NCBI RefSeq assembly: GCF_024543085.1
Contig: NZ_JANHNZ010000001.1
Coordinates: 1 to 64,000, forward strand
Length of the DNA stretch: 64,000 nt
Direction of reading: 5' to 3'
From: Granulicatella seriolae
GTDB taxonomy: Bacteria > Bacillota > Bacilli > Lactobacillales > Aerococcaceae
In this document: in pieces, positions 7,566 through 16,857 of the stretch
How positions within the stretch are numbered: the first letter of the stretch is position 1
Layout: every line of letters begins with the position of its first letter
Notes under the pieces: model-generated
Database searches by the model: none
Seen by the model: the letters and a program-made list of their open reading frames with translations, nothing else
What the model was told of the DNA's origin: nothing
Translations under genes and position numbers: made by a program

Positions 7566-8939
7566 CTATTTAGATGTAAAAAAAGATGACATGGTTTCGA
7601 TAATTAATTGAATGTTTAAGATGGTTAAGGCAATGGAACAAACCCACCCAAGGAGGGCAATCCATAAGGAATTTTTAAACCGTTCCCCCATGATTTTTTT
7701 ACTACTAGTAAATATAACCAATGGAATCATGGATAACGGTAAAGCAATACTTAGAAATACTTGTGTATAGATGAGAAGGTCATCAAGAGCTGATTCACTA
7801 CCTTGAAAATAAAAGGCACAAATAAGTACAGGAATCACTGAAATGAGTCGAGTGACTAATCTTCTGGTCCATTGAGGGATTTTTAAATGGATGAAGCCTT
7901 CCATAACAATCTGACCTGTCAAAGTACCTGTAATGGTTGAATTTTGACCAGAGGCAAGCAGAGCAACAGCAAATAAGGTACTTAATACTGGGCTAGCCAC
8001 GACTCCGGCCAGTGTTGGATCTTGCAGAGCGTCATAGAGTGACTTGAAAGTTCCTAAACTCTCACCTTTACCAAGAAATAAGGCACTTCCTAAAATTAAG
8101 AGTAAGCAATTGACGATAAAAGCTGCTGAAAGTTGAATATTAGAATCCCAAGTTGTGTATTTTAAAGCCAATGCAATATCATCATCTGTATCTCGTTTAA
8201 AGTTTCTCGTTTGTGATAACGAAGAATGCAGATAAAGATTATGAGGCATCACAGTTGCTCCTATAATCCCAAGAGCCATAACCAACTGACCTTTGTTTAA
8301 AATTTGTTCTTGAGGGATGAATCCAATAAGTATATCTGCCACGTTTGGCTGGGCAATGATGACCTCATAAAGAAAGACTAAAAAGATAAGTATAATTAAG
8401 CTGACAACAATGACCTCTATTTTTCGAAAGCCTAACTTCATCAAAAATAAGAGTAAAAAGACATCAAAAACGGTAATAACGACTCCAACTGTTAAAGGAA
8501 TATTAAACAGTAAATTTAGTGCAATTGCACCACCGATAACTTCAGCAATATCGGTTGCCATAATCGCCAATTCTGTAACAATCCATAAGGCAAATCCGAC
8601 TGGTTTACTAGTATAGTGCCTTGTTGCTTGGGCTAAGTCCATTTGTGTTACGATACCTAGTTTTGCGGCCATATATTGTAAGAGCATAGCAATCAAACTA
8701 GAAATTAGAATAACGGATAACAAGAGATAGCCATATTTGGCACCACCATTAATAGAGGTAACCCAGTTTCCTGGGTCCATATACCCTACAGCAACCAACG
8801 CACCTGGTCCTGAAAAAGCAATGAGATTTCGCCAAAAGCTCTTGGTTTGAGGGATATCAATGGTGCTGTTAATCTCCGATAGGCTTGTGCCTTTTTGACT
8901 AGTTGAATTTCTATCTAAGGTATGGTTTTGATTATCCAT
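7566..8939 (-). CDS. mntH: Nramp-type Mn2+/divalent metal transporter
   Basis: A 457-residue proton-coupled divalent metal importer with 11 predicted transmembrane segments. The two metal-site motifs are intact: DPGNW at 55-59 (TM1) and MPHNLYLHS at 231-239 (TM6, where Met coordinates Mn or Fe). The reading frame can be opened five codons earlier at a GTG, but that codon overlaps the G-rich ribosome site, so the ATG at 8939 is preferred. No MntR-like operator is obvious in the 150 bp upstream, and no regulator gene of that type is in the window. It stands between the DUF2187 gene and pyrE as a separate unit. Confidence 0.92.
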   Translation of the reverse strand: MDNQNHTLDRNSTSQKGTSLSEINSTIDIPQTKSFWRNLIAFSGPGALVAVGYMDPGNWVTSINGGAKYGYLLLSVILISSLIAMLLQYMAAKLGIVTQMDLAQATRHYTSKPVGFALWIVTELAIMATDIAEVIGGAIALNLLFNIPLTVGVVITVFDVFLLLFLMKLGFRKIEVIVVSLIILIFLVFLYEVIIAQPNVADILIGFIPQEQILNKGQLVMALGIIGATVMPHNLYLHSSLSQTRNFKRDTDDDIALALKYTTWDSNIQLSAAFIVNCLLLILGSALFLGKGESLGTFKSLYDALQDPTLAGVVASPVLSTLFAVALLASGQNSTITGTLTGQIVMEGFIHLKIPQWTRRLVTRLISVIPVLICAFYFQGSESALDDLLIYTQVFLSIALPLSMIPLVIFTSSKKIMGERFKNSLWIALLGWVCSIALTILNIQLIIETMSSFFTSK

Positions 8940-9032
8940 TCCTATCCCCCCCACTATTCTATTATTTCTACTTTATTATCATATAGCTAACCCATGAGAT
9001 ATTCAAACGATAAAAGCTAAATAACAAAATAA

Positions 9033-9076
9033 AGACACCTATCAAAAACCAACTATGATTTCTGACAGGTATCTTT
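9033..9076 (-). terminator. Terminator of the pyr operon
   Basis: The arms 9033-9044 and 9063-9074 form a 12-bp stem with two wobble or mismatched pairs; the minus-strand product then runs into TTATTTTG. It lies just after pyrE, the last pyr gene. Confidence 0.6.
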
Positions 9077-9093
9077 TCTAGCCTGAATGCTAG

Positions 9094-9780
9094 TTATTTA
9101 TTCTCATAATAATCTTTAAACCATGTTTCGGGTGAGTTTTTCCATTGGGTCAAAACCTGTGCTTGGTCTTCATTAATTGCATCATTGTCTTTAGCCACCT
9201 CAATTAAGGTAGAATAATTGGTTAAAGTTTGCAAATCAACATGATAGTCTTCAAAGCGTTTTTGCCCCTTAGGGAGTTGGTAGTTGAAAATAGCAACTAC
9301 ACCTTGAACATCACCGCCAGCTTCTTTGACAGCCAAACTTGCATCAATGACACTGCCACCTGTAGAAATTAAGTCCTCTACCATGACAACTTTTTGACCC
9401 GACGTCAATAAGCCTTCAATTTGATTTCCTCTTCCATGGTCTTTGGCTGATGAACGTACATAAATCATTGGTAAATCTAGTTCTTTAGCAATCCATGCTG
9501 CATGTGGTATACCAGCAGTTGCTGTTCCTGCAATGACTTGACAATCAGGATAGTTTACCTTAATTAGTTCTGCTAAACCGTTAGCTATCTTGTTACGTAC
9601 AGCAGGAAAACTCATGGTCATACGATTATCGCAATAGATTGGGCTTCTCATGCCACTTGCCCATGTATAAGGGGCATTGGGGCTTAAGGTTACTGCTCCG
9701 ATTTGTAAAAGATCCTTGGCAACCTCTTTTGCAAGGTTGTCTTGTACTTTGTTATTGATTAGGTCTGTACTAGTTGACAT
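9094..9780 (-). CDS. pyrE: Orotate phosphoribosyltransferase
   Basis: Joins orotate to PRPP giving OMP, step five of UMP synthesis. The 228-residue protein has the PRPP loop [13 protein letters not shown] at 131-143 (paired acidic residues E135-D136) and the mobile catalytic loop [14 protein letters not shown] at about 110-123, which contains the conserved Lys-Asp-His-Gly. The start overlaps the end of pyrF by 11 bp, which indicates translational coupling. It is the last gene of pyrR-pyrB-pyrF-pyrE. Confidence 0.95.
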   Translation of the reverse strand: MSTSTDLINNKVQDNLAKEVAKDLLQIGAVTLSPNAPYTWASGMRSPIYCDNRMTMSFPAVRNKIANGLAELIKVNYPDCQVIAGTATAGIPHAAWIAKELDLPMIYVRSSAKDHGRGNQIEGLLTSGQKVVMVEDLISTGGSVIDASLAVKEAGGDVQGVVAIFNYQLPKGQKRFEDYHVDLQTLTNYSTLIEVAKDNDAINEDQAQVLTQWKNSPETWFKDYYENK

Positions 9781-10522
9781 CGTTTTTCATCGCTCCATTC
9801 CACTGATCTTTTATCTGATGATAGACCTGAACTGGGTCATTGGCCAAGGTGATTGGTCTCCCAACTACAATGTTTGAAGCTCCATTTAATCTGGCGAATT
9901 CTGGTGTTGCGATACGTTTTTGATCTCCTGACGCTCCCCCACTTAAACGGATACCTGGTGTAACACACATAAAGTTCGGTCTGGTTACCTGAAGGATATC
10001 TTTGGCCTCTAAGGCACTACAGACTACGCCATCTAAGCCTGCATCCATCGTTAACTTTGCATAATGAAGAACACTATCTTTCAAACTGTGTTCGATCAGT
10101 TGCTCACTTTGCATCTTGTCCTCTGTAGTTGACGTTAGTTGGGTTACAGCGATAAGTTTAGGTGGATTTGACCCATTTGGAGTCCCTTCGTTTACCCCTT
10201 CTAAGGCAGCCTGCATCATACTAGTTCCTCCTGCGGCATGGACATTGATTAAATCAACATCCAGTCCCGCCAAACCTTTCATTGCACGATATACAGTATT
10301 AGGAATATCATGGAGTTTCAAATCTAAGAAAATACGATGCCCACAAGCCTTCATCCATTTAACAATTTCTGGACCATTTTGGTAATACAGTTCCATACCT
10401 ACCTTGACATAAAGTGGTTCATCTTTAAACAGTAAGAGAAAGTTTTTTATTTCTTGAGTCGTTGAGAAATCCAAAGCCACAATAGGATAGTTCAAAGGAT
10501 TTTCTGTAGAATTATGCTTCAT
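9770..10522 (-). CDS. pyrF: Orotidine-5'-phosphate decarboxylase
   Basis: Decarboxylates OMP to UMP, the last step of the pathway. The catalytic tetrad segment is [11 protein letters not shown], with Asp67, Lys69 and Asp72 counted from the ATG at 10522. The protein is a 250-residue TIM barrel ending with the phosphate-binding VVGRPI segment near 225-230. A GTG five codons upstream (10537) is also in frame but overlaps the GGAG ribosome site, so the ATG is preferred. It follows pyrB by 33 bp and overlaps pyrE. Confidence 0.94.
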   Translation of the reverse strand: MKHNSTENPLNYPIVALDFSTTQEIKNFLLLFKDEPLYVKVGMELYYQNGPEIVKWMKACGHRIFLDLKLHDIPNTVYRAMKGLAGLDVDLINVHAAGGTSMMQAALEGVNEGTPNGSNPPKLIAVTQLTSTTEDKMQSEQLIEHSLKDSVLHYAKLTMDAGLDGVVCSALEAKDILQVTRPNFMCVTPGIRLSGGASGDQKRIATPEFARLNGASNIVVGRPITLANDPVQVYHQIKDQWNGAMKNDVN

Positions 10523-10555
10523 AAAAGATAGTGACACTCCAATCTAGCAATAGTT

Positions 10556-11479
10556 TTAGTGGTTCAAGACAGCTTCTAAGATAGCCATGCGGGCGTATAC
10601 ACCATTAGTCATTTGTTGAACGATACGTGATTTGTCACATTCAACTAGGTCGCCTGCCATCTCTGCATCACGGTTAACCGGTGCTGGGTGCATAATAATT
10701 GCATGTTCTACTAGTCGATTCGCTCGTTCAACAGTCAAACCATAGTTACTGAGGTATTCTTCCTTAGTGAAGTGCTCATGCCCAATATGGCGCTCGTGTT
10801 GCACTCTAAGCATCATCATAACATCTACATGTTCAACTAATTCATCGATGACTTGATAAGACCCATACTCTTCAAAAGAAGGATCATACCATTCCTCAGG
10901 ACCAGAAAAATAAAGCTTAGCTCCTAAACGCTTTAAGAGTTGCATATTTGATTTGGCAACACGGGAATGCTTCAGATCTCCTACAATGGCTACTCTAAGA
11001 TCTTTAAAATAGCCAAATTCTTCATAAATGGTCATTAAATCTAATAAGCTTTGAGACGGATGTTGACCACTGCCATCGCCACCGTTAATTATTGGAATAT
11101 GAATGGTAGGACTCTCAATAAGCTCCCTGTAATAATCATTGTCTCCATGACGAATAACCGCCACATTAATTCCAAGCGCCTGCATGGTTAAAACAGTGTC
11201 ATAGAGTGTTTCTCCTTTATTAACACTACTAGTTGCCACTTCAAAATCAATCACATCAATATTCATTTTCTTTTCAGCCATTTCAAAGCTTTTATGAGTT
11301 CTAGTTGAATTTTCAAAAAAGAGATTGACGGCATAAAGATTTTTGTTGTTAGACCATGTAGCTCCGTGCTTAAATTCTTGTGCTCGGATGATTAAGGACA
11401 TGACTTCTTCTTGGCTAAGACTTTCTACACTACAAAAATGGTTCAATGTTAAGGGCTTGGTTATTAGATTTGTTTGCAT
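10556..11479 (-). CDS. pyrB: Aspartate carbamoyltransferase catalytic chain
   Basis: Joins carbamoyl phosphate and aspartate, the first committed step of pyrimidine synthesis. The 307-residue protein has the carbamoyl-phosphate motif FENSTRT (55-61), the loop SVNKGE (85-90), and HPSQ (140-143); the aspartate loop follows in [10 protein letters not shown]. The ATG at 11479 has GGAGG eight bases upstream; an in-frame ATG at 11494 would put that ribosome site inside the gene. No regulatory chain gene (pyrI) is present, as is usual in this group. It is the second gene of the pyr operon, behind a PyrR-box-like hairpin. Confidence 0.95.
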   Translation of the reverse strand: MQTNLITKPLTLNHFCSVESLSQEEVMSLIIRAQEFKHGATWSNNKNLYAVNLFFENSTRTHKSFEMAEKKMNIDVIDFEVATSSVNKGETLYDTVLTMQALGINVAVIRHGDNDYYRELIESPTIHIPIINGGDGSGQHPSQSLLDLMTIYEEFGYFKDLRVAIVGDLKHSRVAKSNMQLLKRLGAKLYFSGPEEWYDPSFEEYGSYQVIDELVEHVDVMMMLRVQHERHIGHEHFTKEEYLSNYGLTVERANRLVEHAIIMHPAPVNRDAEMAGDLVECDKSRIVQQMTNGVYARMAILEAVLNH

Positions 11480-11593
11480 AATTGATTCCTCCATCGTTTT
11501 GTATTTGATGGTGAATGCTTATGACAATTCAATAGCTGTTATTTTTTGATTAGACTATTTGAAAAGACCATATAAGAGCACGCACGCTTTTGA

Positions 11594-11609
11594 ATCTCTC
11601 TGGATTCAA
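11594..11609 (-). promoter_or_regulatory. PyrR-binding hairpin between pyrR and pyrB
   Basis: On the minus strand the sequence GAATCCAGAGAGATTC forms a stem (GAAT/ATTC) around the CCAGAGAG loop motif recognised by PyrR. I do not see a clear terminator hairpin with a T-run between it and pyrB, so it could be a degraded attenuator or act through another structure. Confidence 0.7.
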
Positions 11610-11639
11610 TTAAAGTGAAGTATTTTATCTTCTTGCAAC

Positions 11640-12182
<543 letters not shown>

Positions 12183-12231
12183 TCAATTCCTTTCTACAGA
12201 TTGATTAAAGTCCTTTATCCCCAATGACTAC

Positions 12232-12271
12232 AAAAAAAGCTCCAAAGTCGCAGAAATAGACTAAGGAGCTT
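12232..12271 (-). terminator. Leader terminator (attenuator) of the pyrR operon
   Basis: AAGCTCC (from 12237) pairs with GGAGCTT (to 12271), with AGT/ACT pairing deeper in the stem, and the minus-strand RNA then has seven Us. It lies between the PyrR box and pyrR, as expected for PyrR-mediated attenuation. Confidence 0.85.
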
Positions 12272-12302
12272 ACTAATAAGCAGTTAATGGGGTCTTCCTT
12301 AT

Positions 12303-12315
12303 GGTCTCTCTGGAC
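12303..12315 (-). promoter_or_regulatory. PyrR-binding box in the pyrR leader
   Basis: On the minus strand GTCCAGAGAGACC contains the CCAGAGAG core inside a short stem. It sits about 30 nt downstream of the predicted transcription start and 30 nt before the terminator. Confidence 0.85.
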
Positions 12316-12342
12316 ACGATTAAAGGATATTTAATTGAATTC

Positions 12343-12371
12343 ATCATACTTAAAATGACTGTCTAAGTCAA
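12343..12371 (-). promoter_or_regulatory. Promoter of the pyrR-pyrB-pyrF-pyrE operon
   Basis: On the minus strand TTGACT (12366-12371) and TATGAT (12343-12348) are separated by exactly 17 bp, upstream of the PyrR box. Transcription would start near 12336. Confidence 0.8.
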
Positions 12372-12405
12372 GTCATTGTTAAGGATTAGACATTTTTTAG
12401 CAGAT

Positions 12406-12437
12406 AAGAGTCTCCGACCGACCAGCTGGAGACTCTT
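12406..12437. repeat. Perfect hairpin between rluD and the pyr promoter
   Basis: AAGAGTCTCC (12406-12415) and GGAGACTCTT (12428-12437) form a perfect 10-bp stem with a 12-base loop. There is no good T-run on either side, so it may be a weak terminator for rluD. The arm resembles the outer stem (GAGTCTCC) of the reduced structured-repeat copy at 63689-63765, so it may be a minimal remnant of that family; this is a weak inference. Confidence 0.45.
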
Positions 12438-12489
12438 GTGCTTAGAAAATTACTATATTCATCTATAGTTTTTCAACTAAGAAACATAT

Positions 12490-13413
12490 TTATAAGTCGT
12501 CGAACCTTAATTCTTCAAGCTTATCCAAAAACTCCCTTGGTGGTTCTACTTCAAAAGACATAGTTTCTTGACTAGTAGGATGTACAAAACCAAGTGTTTT
12601 TGCATGTAAATATTGTCCAAAGGAAGTAGCTTGTTTGCTAGCTGGATGGTACATAGGGTCGTTAAGGATAGGGTGTTGAATGTAATCCATGTGTGCCCTA
12701 ATCTGATGCGTTCTTCCGGTTTCTAATTGTAAGGATAAAAGACTTGCATCCCTTAAAGTTTCTATAACAGTAAAATGGGTAACAGCTGCACGACCATTTT
12801 TTTGCACACTTCTTTTCAAGCGATTGCTGGTGGAGCGTCCTAAAGGAGCATCAATCGTTCCACTCTCATGGGCAAAATGTCCTTCAACAATTGCCAAATA
12901 TGTTCGTTGCATGGTGTGTTCTTCTAACTGCTTAGACAATGCTAAGTGAGCTTTAGGTGTTTTAGCTACCACTAGAAGACCAGATGTATCTTTATCAATA
13001 CGATGGACTATGCCTGGTCGAAAACTTTCCCCTTGTGTAGATAGATTGCCAATGTGATGAAGTAAGGCATTGACCAAAGTGCCACTAGAATGTCCCTTAG
13101 AGGGATGAACCACCATACCTGAGGGTTTATTAACTACCACAAGATCAGCATCTTCAAAAATAATATCTAAAGGAATATCTTCGGCAGCAACAACTAGTTC
13201 CTCTTCTTGAGGAATAAGAATAGTGATTTGGTCACCAGTGCGAACCTTATAATTGGCTTTAACAGGCACCTCATTCACCCTAACCGCTCCTTGTTTTAAC
13301 CATTGTTGGATAACAGAACGAGTATAGTCCCTAAACTGTTCTGATAAGACCTTATCTATCCTACCTGTTTCTTGACTAATTTGAAATGTTAATTGGTTAT
13401 TTGACACTGGCAT
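12490..13413 (-). CDS. rluD: RluD-family 23S rRNA pseudouridine synthase
   Basis: Converts selected uridines of large-subunit rRNA to pseudouridine. A 307-residue protein: N-terminal S4-like RNA-binding domain (about 14-75, including VRVNEVPVKANYKVRTGD), then the synthase domain with HRIDKDTSG (137-145) holding the catalytic Asp140. The GRTHQIRAHM motif near 230-240 is also present. The start overlaps the end of lspA by 17 bp, the classic lspA-rluD pairing of Gram-positive bacteria. Target sites (RluD positions in helix 69 versus others) cannot be read from sequence. Confidence 0.92.
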   Translation of the reverse strand: MPVSNNQLTFQISQETGRIDKVLSEQFRDYTRSVIQQWLKQGAVRVNEVPVKANYKVRTGDQITILIPQEEELVVAAEDIPLDIIFEDADLVVVNKPSGMVVHPSKGHSSGTLVNALLHHIGNLSTQGESFRPGIVHRIDKDTSGLLVVAKTPKAHLALSKQLEEHTMQRTYLAIVEGHFAHESGTIDAPLGRSTSNRLKRSVQKNGRAAVTHFTVIETLRDASLLSLQLETGRTHQIRAHMDYIQHPILNDPMYHPASKQATSFGQYLHAKTLGFVHPTSQETMSFEVEPPREFLDKLEELRFDDL

Positions 13414-13861
13414 GCTCCTTTCCTTCTATAAATAGGGTATAAATAAATAAGAGCGCTACACCTATCGACAAGCACATATCCGCCACATTAAAAATCGGAA
13501 ACTGCATAAAATCTAGTCGGAACATATCCACAACATAGCCCAAACGAAGACGATCAATGAAATTTCCTAAAGCTCCCGCTAATATCAAAGCATATGCTAA
13601 GGAAGCAAGAGCAGATTTTCCACGGTCCTTAAAAATAAGATATGCCATAGCAGCTACAGCAATGAAGGTAATAACATAAAAGATAAGCATTTGCCCTTCT
13701 AAAATTCCCCAAGCAGCACCTGGATTCTTGATATAAAAAATATTGACGATGCCAGGTATTAAATCCTGACCCTGCCCTTCAGAAAAATTAGCTACCGTCC
13801 ACCATTTTACAGCTTGATCTACAATAATAGCTATTACACTGATTACAAAATAAACAATCAT
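13397..13861 (-). CDS. lspA: Prolipoprotein signal peptidase (signal peptidase II)
   Basis: Cleaves the signal peptide of diacylglyceryl-modified prolipoproteins in the membrane. The 154-residue protein has four transmembrane segments and the two catalytic aspartates: Asp103 in GALGNFIDR and Asp128 in FNVAD. The lipoproteins encoded on the opposite strand from 14176 are natural substrates. It starts the lspA-rluD unit. Confidence 0.94.
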   Translation of the reverse strand: MIVYFVISVIAIIVDQAVKWWTVANFSEGQGQDLIPGIVNIFYIKNPGAAWGILEGQMLIFYVITFIAVAAMAYLIFKDRGKSALASLAYALILAGALGNFIDRLRLGYVVDMFRLDFMQFPIFNVADMCLSIGVALLFIYTLFIEGKEHASVK

Positions 13862-14175
13862 ATTGAATATTCCCTCTCTTTCCTATTCTTGATTATAACT
13901 TTCCCCTGTCTAGATTGCTAGTAGCAAGTGGGCACATCTTGACTGACCAAACTGCACCAAAATCCATACTAATATTTCACAAGGTTACAAAAATGTTTCA
14001 AAGTGGTGAGTTGTACCCATAAATTATCAAAAAATGATACCTTTTTGTAATATTTAGACATAAAAATCATCATTTTTTAAGAAAAGTTTGTATATCTAGA
14101 AAAAAAACCTTATAATAACAAGTGACTATTCTAGTACTGTTTATTATAGATAAATATATATAAAAGGAGACTCGT
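13862..14175. other. Divergent intergenic region
   Basis: This 314-bp stretch separates divergent lspA and the envelope operon. It contains the promoter at 14088-14116. No other gene or structured element is supported. Confidence 0.5.
14088..14116 (+). promoter_or_regulatory. Promoter of the envelope operon
   Basis: TTGTAT (14088-14093) and TATAAT (14111-14116) are separated by 17 bp; transcription would begin near 14123, about 50 bases before the first gene. Confidence 0.75.
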
Positions 14176-14814
14176 ATGAAAAACCTGAAATCTAAGGTTG
14201 TACTATTGGGGGCAAGCTTGTTACTTTGGGGATGTGGTAATGCGACCAGTCAAGTCAATACCACCCTACAAAATGTACAAGATACCTTACCAACCGTTAT
14301 TCAACATCTCAACGACATACAAAGCGTTGAAGCTCAGCTACAAAGTGATTGGGAAGCCGAAATTTCACAAGACTTGGAAATGAAAACCTTTGAAACTGGT
14401 AAAGGTGCCGTTTTTGAGAACATTGCTAAAAGAAAAGAGTCTTTTAAGCAACTCAAAGAGCAAACTAAGAAATTGGCTACATTTGCAGAATCTTTAACCA
14501 AAGAGAAAGATGAAAGCTTGCCTTTAGCCGAGTTGCAAATTATTACAGGTACTTTGAACCAAATTGTGACTGCACTGAATGACTATATAACTATGGCAGA
14601 ACCACAATTAGAAAGTGAATTAGTCTTCTTTAAATCACTTTCTGGGAAAACTATTACCTATGATAGTTTGAATACTGAAATTGTGAATATAAACAATCAA
14701 GCTATGGAAAGACAAGCTATATTGGAAAAACTCAACGAACCACTGAAAAATATTGACAAACCTATTCGAATTGCTAAAGCAAGATTAGCAACTCAATTAG
14801 AAAGTTCAAAGTAA
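14176..14814 (+). CDS. YkyA-like extracytoplasmic lipoprotein
   Basis: A 212-residue lipoprotein. The signal peptide ends in the lipobox LLWGC with Cys20 as lipidation site. The mature part is almost all helical and charged, with heptad-like segments (about 30-75 and 85-130), resembling the YkyA family of predicted cell-wall-binding lipoproteins. It heads a four-gene operon with a polysaccharide deacetylase and two DUF4015 proteins; the 13-bp gap to the next gene carries that gene's ribosome site. Function unknown; an envelope role is inferred from the neighbours. Confidence 0.6.
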   Translation: MKNLKSKVVLLGASLLLWGCGNATSQVNTTLQNVQDTLPTVIQHLNDIQSVEAQLQSDWEAEISQDLEMKTFETGKGAVFENIAKRKESFKQLKEQTKKLATFAESLTKEKDESLPLAELQIITGTLNQIVTALNDYITMAEPQLESELVFFKSLSGKTITYDSLNTEIVNINNQAMERQAILEKLNEPLKNIDKPIRIAKARLATQLESSK

Positions 14815-14827
14815 GGAGGAGAAAACT

Positions 14828-15640
14828 TTGAATAAAAAACAAATATTGTTAGGATTAGTTACTAGCGCAAGTCTCTTACTGGGTTGTTCCAATTCAAGTA
14901 CCCAAGAAAACCAAACCGTAAGCTCTTCAAGTCAAGAAGTGACAACTCAAGACACATCAAGTCAGGTAACTTCAGGACCAGAAGTTACCAAAAAACTTTA
15001 TCATATGACTAGTGATTTTCGAGTTCAGGCCAATGACCCAAGTTCAGAAACGTCATCTTTAGTGTTTTTAACCTTTGACGATGCACCTGATAAGCATGCA
15101 TTACAAATTGCGAAAACCTTAAAAGACAGAGGTGCGCATGCCCTATTTTTGGTTAATGGTCATTTCTTAGATGCTGAAGGAAAAGCCGTATTAAAAGAAA
15201 TTTATGATATGGGATTTGAGATTGGCAATCATACGCAAACTCACCAAGATTTAGCAACCTTAACTTATGAAGAACAATTAAAAGAAGTCAAAGAAACGTC
15301 TGATTTAATTGAAGAAATCACAGGTCAACGTCCTAGATTTTTCCGGCCACCATTTGGTAGTTACAATGATGATACCCTTAATGTTATGAAAGAAGAAAAT
15401 CTTTATCTCATGACGTGGACTTTTGGCTATGATTGGCAAGAAGACTACCAAACTTCACAAGCTCTTCAACAAATTATGATCAATGCTCCTGAACTTTCTA
15501 ATGGTGCTAATATTTTGATGCATGACCGTTCTTGGACGGCAGAGGCAATTGGCCCAATCGTTGATGCCTACAAAGAAAAAGGCTACATCAGTGTTGACCC
15601 TAAAGCTATTGAACTACCTTTAGTGGGTGAAAGCCGATGA
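14828..15640 (+). CDS. Polysaccharide deacetylase lipoprotein (NodB domain)
   Basis: A 270-residue lipoprotein, lipobox LLLGC with Cys20, followed by a Ser/Thr/Gln-rich linker (21-55) and a NodB domain (about 76-265). Motif 1 is TFDD (82-85; base Asp84 and metal Asp85), motif 2 is NHTQTH with His135 and His139, motif 3 is RPPFG (173-177), and the final His is in ILMHDRS (His232). The CE4 metal triad is therefore complete, and an active de-N-acetylase of peptidoglycan or another exported polymer is likely. The third position after TFDD is Ala instead of the usual Gly. The start codon is TTG behind TAAGGAGGAG. The stop overlaps the next ATG by 4 bp. Confidence 0.88.
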   Translation: MNKKQILLGLVTSASLLLGCSNSSTQENQTVSSSSQEVTTQDTSSQVTSGPEVTKKLYHMTSDFRVQANDPSSETSSLVFLTFDDAPDKHALQIAKTLKDRGAHALFLVNGHFLDAEGKAVLKEIYDMGFEIGNHTQTHQDLATLTYEEQLKEVKETSDLIEEITGQRPRFFRPPFGSYNDDTLNVMKEENLYLMTWTFGYDWQEDYQTSQALQQIMINAPELSNGANILMHDRSWTAEAIGPIVDAYKEKGYISVDPKAIELPLVGESR

Positions 15641-16857
15641 AGCTTAAACCAATACTGAAAACAATATCCCTTACATTAGGTGCATTAGCGCTTTTCAGTT
15701 TCTTTCGTTCAGATTTCAGCATAATCTCTGCCGAAGAATACTCCAATGAGGTACCTAAAATTAATTTAAGAAATTCAAGCCTTTTAAAAATACCCAAAAA
15801 CTTACCACAAAAACTTTTTTATGACAGTGGCATCACCATTCCCTACCCATCAGAAGGTGTTAAGGGAATTTACGCTCAAGCTTCAGCTATGGAAGGTAAT
15901 TCTCTTGTGTCAATTATTGATTTATTGGACAACAGTGCCCTTAATTCCATTGTTATTGACGTTAAAGATGACCATGGTGATTTAACTTTAAGCCTACCAA
16001 CAACTAATCAGACGATTAAGCAAAATACCTATATTGAAATTTCCGACACTGATGCATTAATGAAGACTCTCGAGAAACACCAAATTTATCCTATTGCACG
16101 TGTTGTGGCATTTAAAGACGGTAGATTGGCTCATCAAAGGCCAGATTTATCCTTTGCTTATTCAGATGGGACTGTCTGGACAAATCCAGGCGGCGAAGCT
16201 TTCATTAACCCTTTTATGAAAGCAAATTGGGACTATCTATCAGAGGTTGCCATATCTGCTGCTAAAGCTGGGTTTAAAGAAATTCAGTTGGATTATGTTC
16301 GTTTTGCTGAACAATTTGACGGTATTTCAGACTCCTTGACCTATAGTCTTGGAGATTTCGCTTCCTATCAAGATAAAGGACAAGCTCAAATCGCGGCTAT
16401 CACTGAGTTTGTTGCCTATATTCGCGATAAATTAAAACCGTTTGGTGTAAAACTATCTGTTGATATTTTTGGCTATGCCGCAACTGTTGGAGAAGAACCA
16501 GGAATCGGTCAAAACTTTTCTAAGATGGCACAACATGTAGATGCTGTATCATCAATGATTTACCCTAGTCACTGGGGCGAGGCCTATTTTGGAGTTTATC
16601 AACCTGATCTACACCCCTATGAAATCATTTATGCCTATATGCAGATTGAAAATGAAATCTTAGCTGATGTCAATCCAGCACCAATCACAAGACCTTGGTT
16701 ACAAGCATTTACTGACTACAGCTTGCCTTATGGTAATTATCAAGAATACGGACCAAAACAAATTGCTGAGCAGATTAAAGCTTTAAATGACTCTGGAGTA
16801 ACGGAATACCTCTTATGGAATCCCGCATCGACTTACCCAAGAGGAGCTGACTATTAA
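15637..16857 (+). CDS. DUF4015 putative glycoside-hydrolase-like exported protein (copy 1)
   Basis: A 406-residue protein with an N-terminal hydrophobic signal segment (about 8-25) and a TIM-barrel-like DUF4015 domain, annotated in the family as a putative glycosyl hydrolase. Conserved acidic segments include IVIDVKDD (105-112), LDYVRFAE (218-225) and SVDIFGY (274-280), then MIYPSHWGEAYFG (307-319). The acidic residues at barrel strand ends fit a hydrolase, but no activity is established here. It is followed immediately by a paralogue of the same architecture, and preceded by a 4-bp overlap with the deacetylase. Confidence 0.75.
   Translation: MKLKPILKTISLTLGALALFSFFRSDFSIISAEEYSNEVPKINLRNSSLLKIPKNLPQKLFYDSGITIPYPSEGVKGIYAQASAMEGNSLVSIIDLLDNSALNSIVIDVKDDHGDLTLSLPTTNQTIKQNTYIEISDTDALMKTLEKHQIYPIARVVAFKDGRLAHQRPDLSFAYSDGTVWTNPGGEAFINPFMKANWDYLSEVAISAAKAGFKEIQLDYVRFAEQFDGISDSLTYSLGDFASYQDKGQAQIAAITEFVAYIRDKLKPFGVKLSVDIFGYAATVGEEPGIGQNFSKMAQHVDAVSSMIYPSHWGEAYFGVYQPDLHPYEIIYAYMQIENEILADVNPAPITRPWLQAFTDYSLPYGNYQEYGPKQIAEQIKALNDSGVTEYLLWNPASTYPRGADY

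Noticed and set aside
8940-9093. MntR or metal operator before mntH
   Set aside because: No convincing palindrome matching MntR boxes was found; only the pyr terminator is there.
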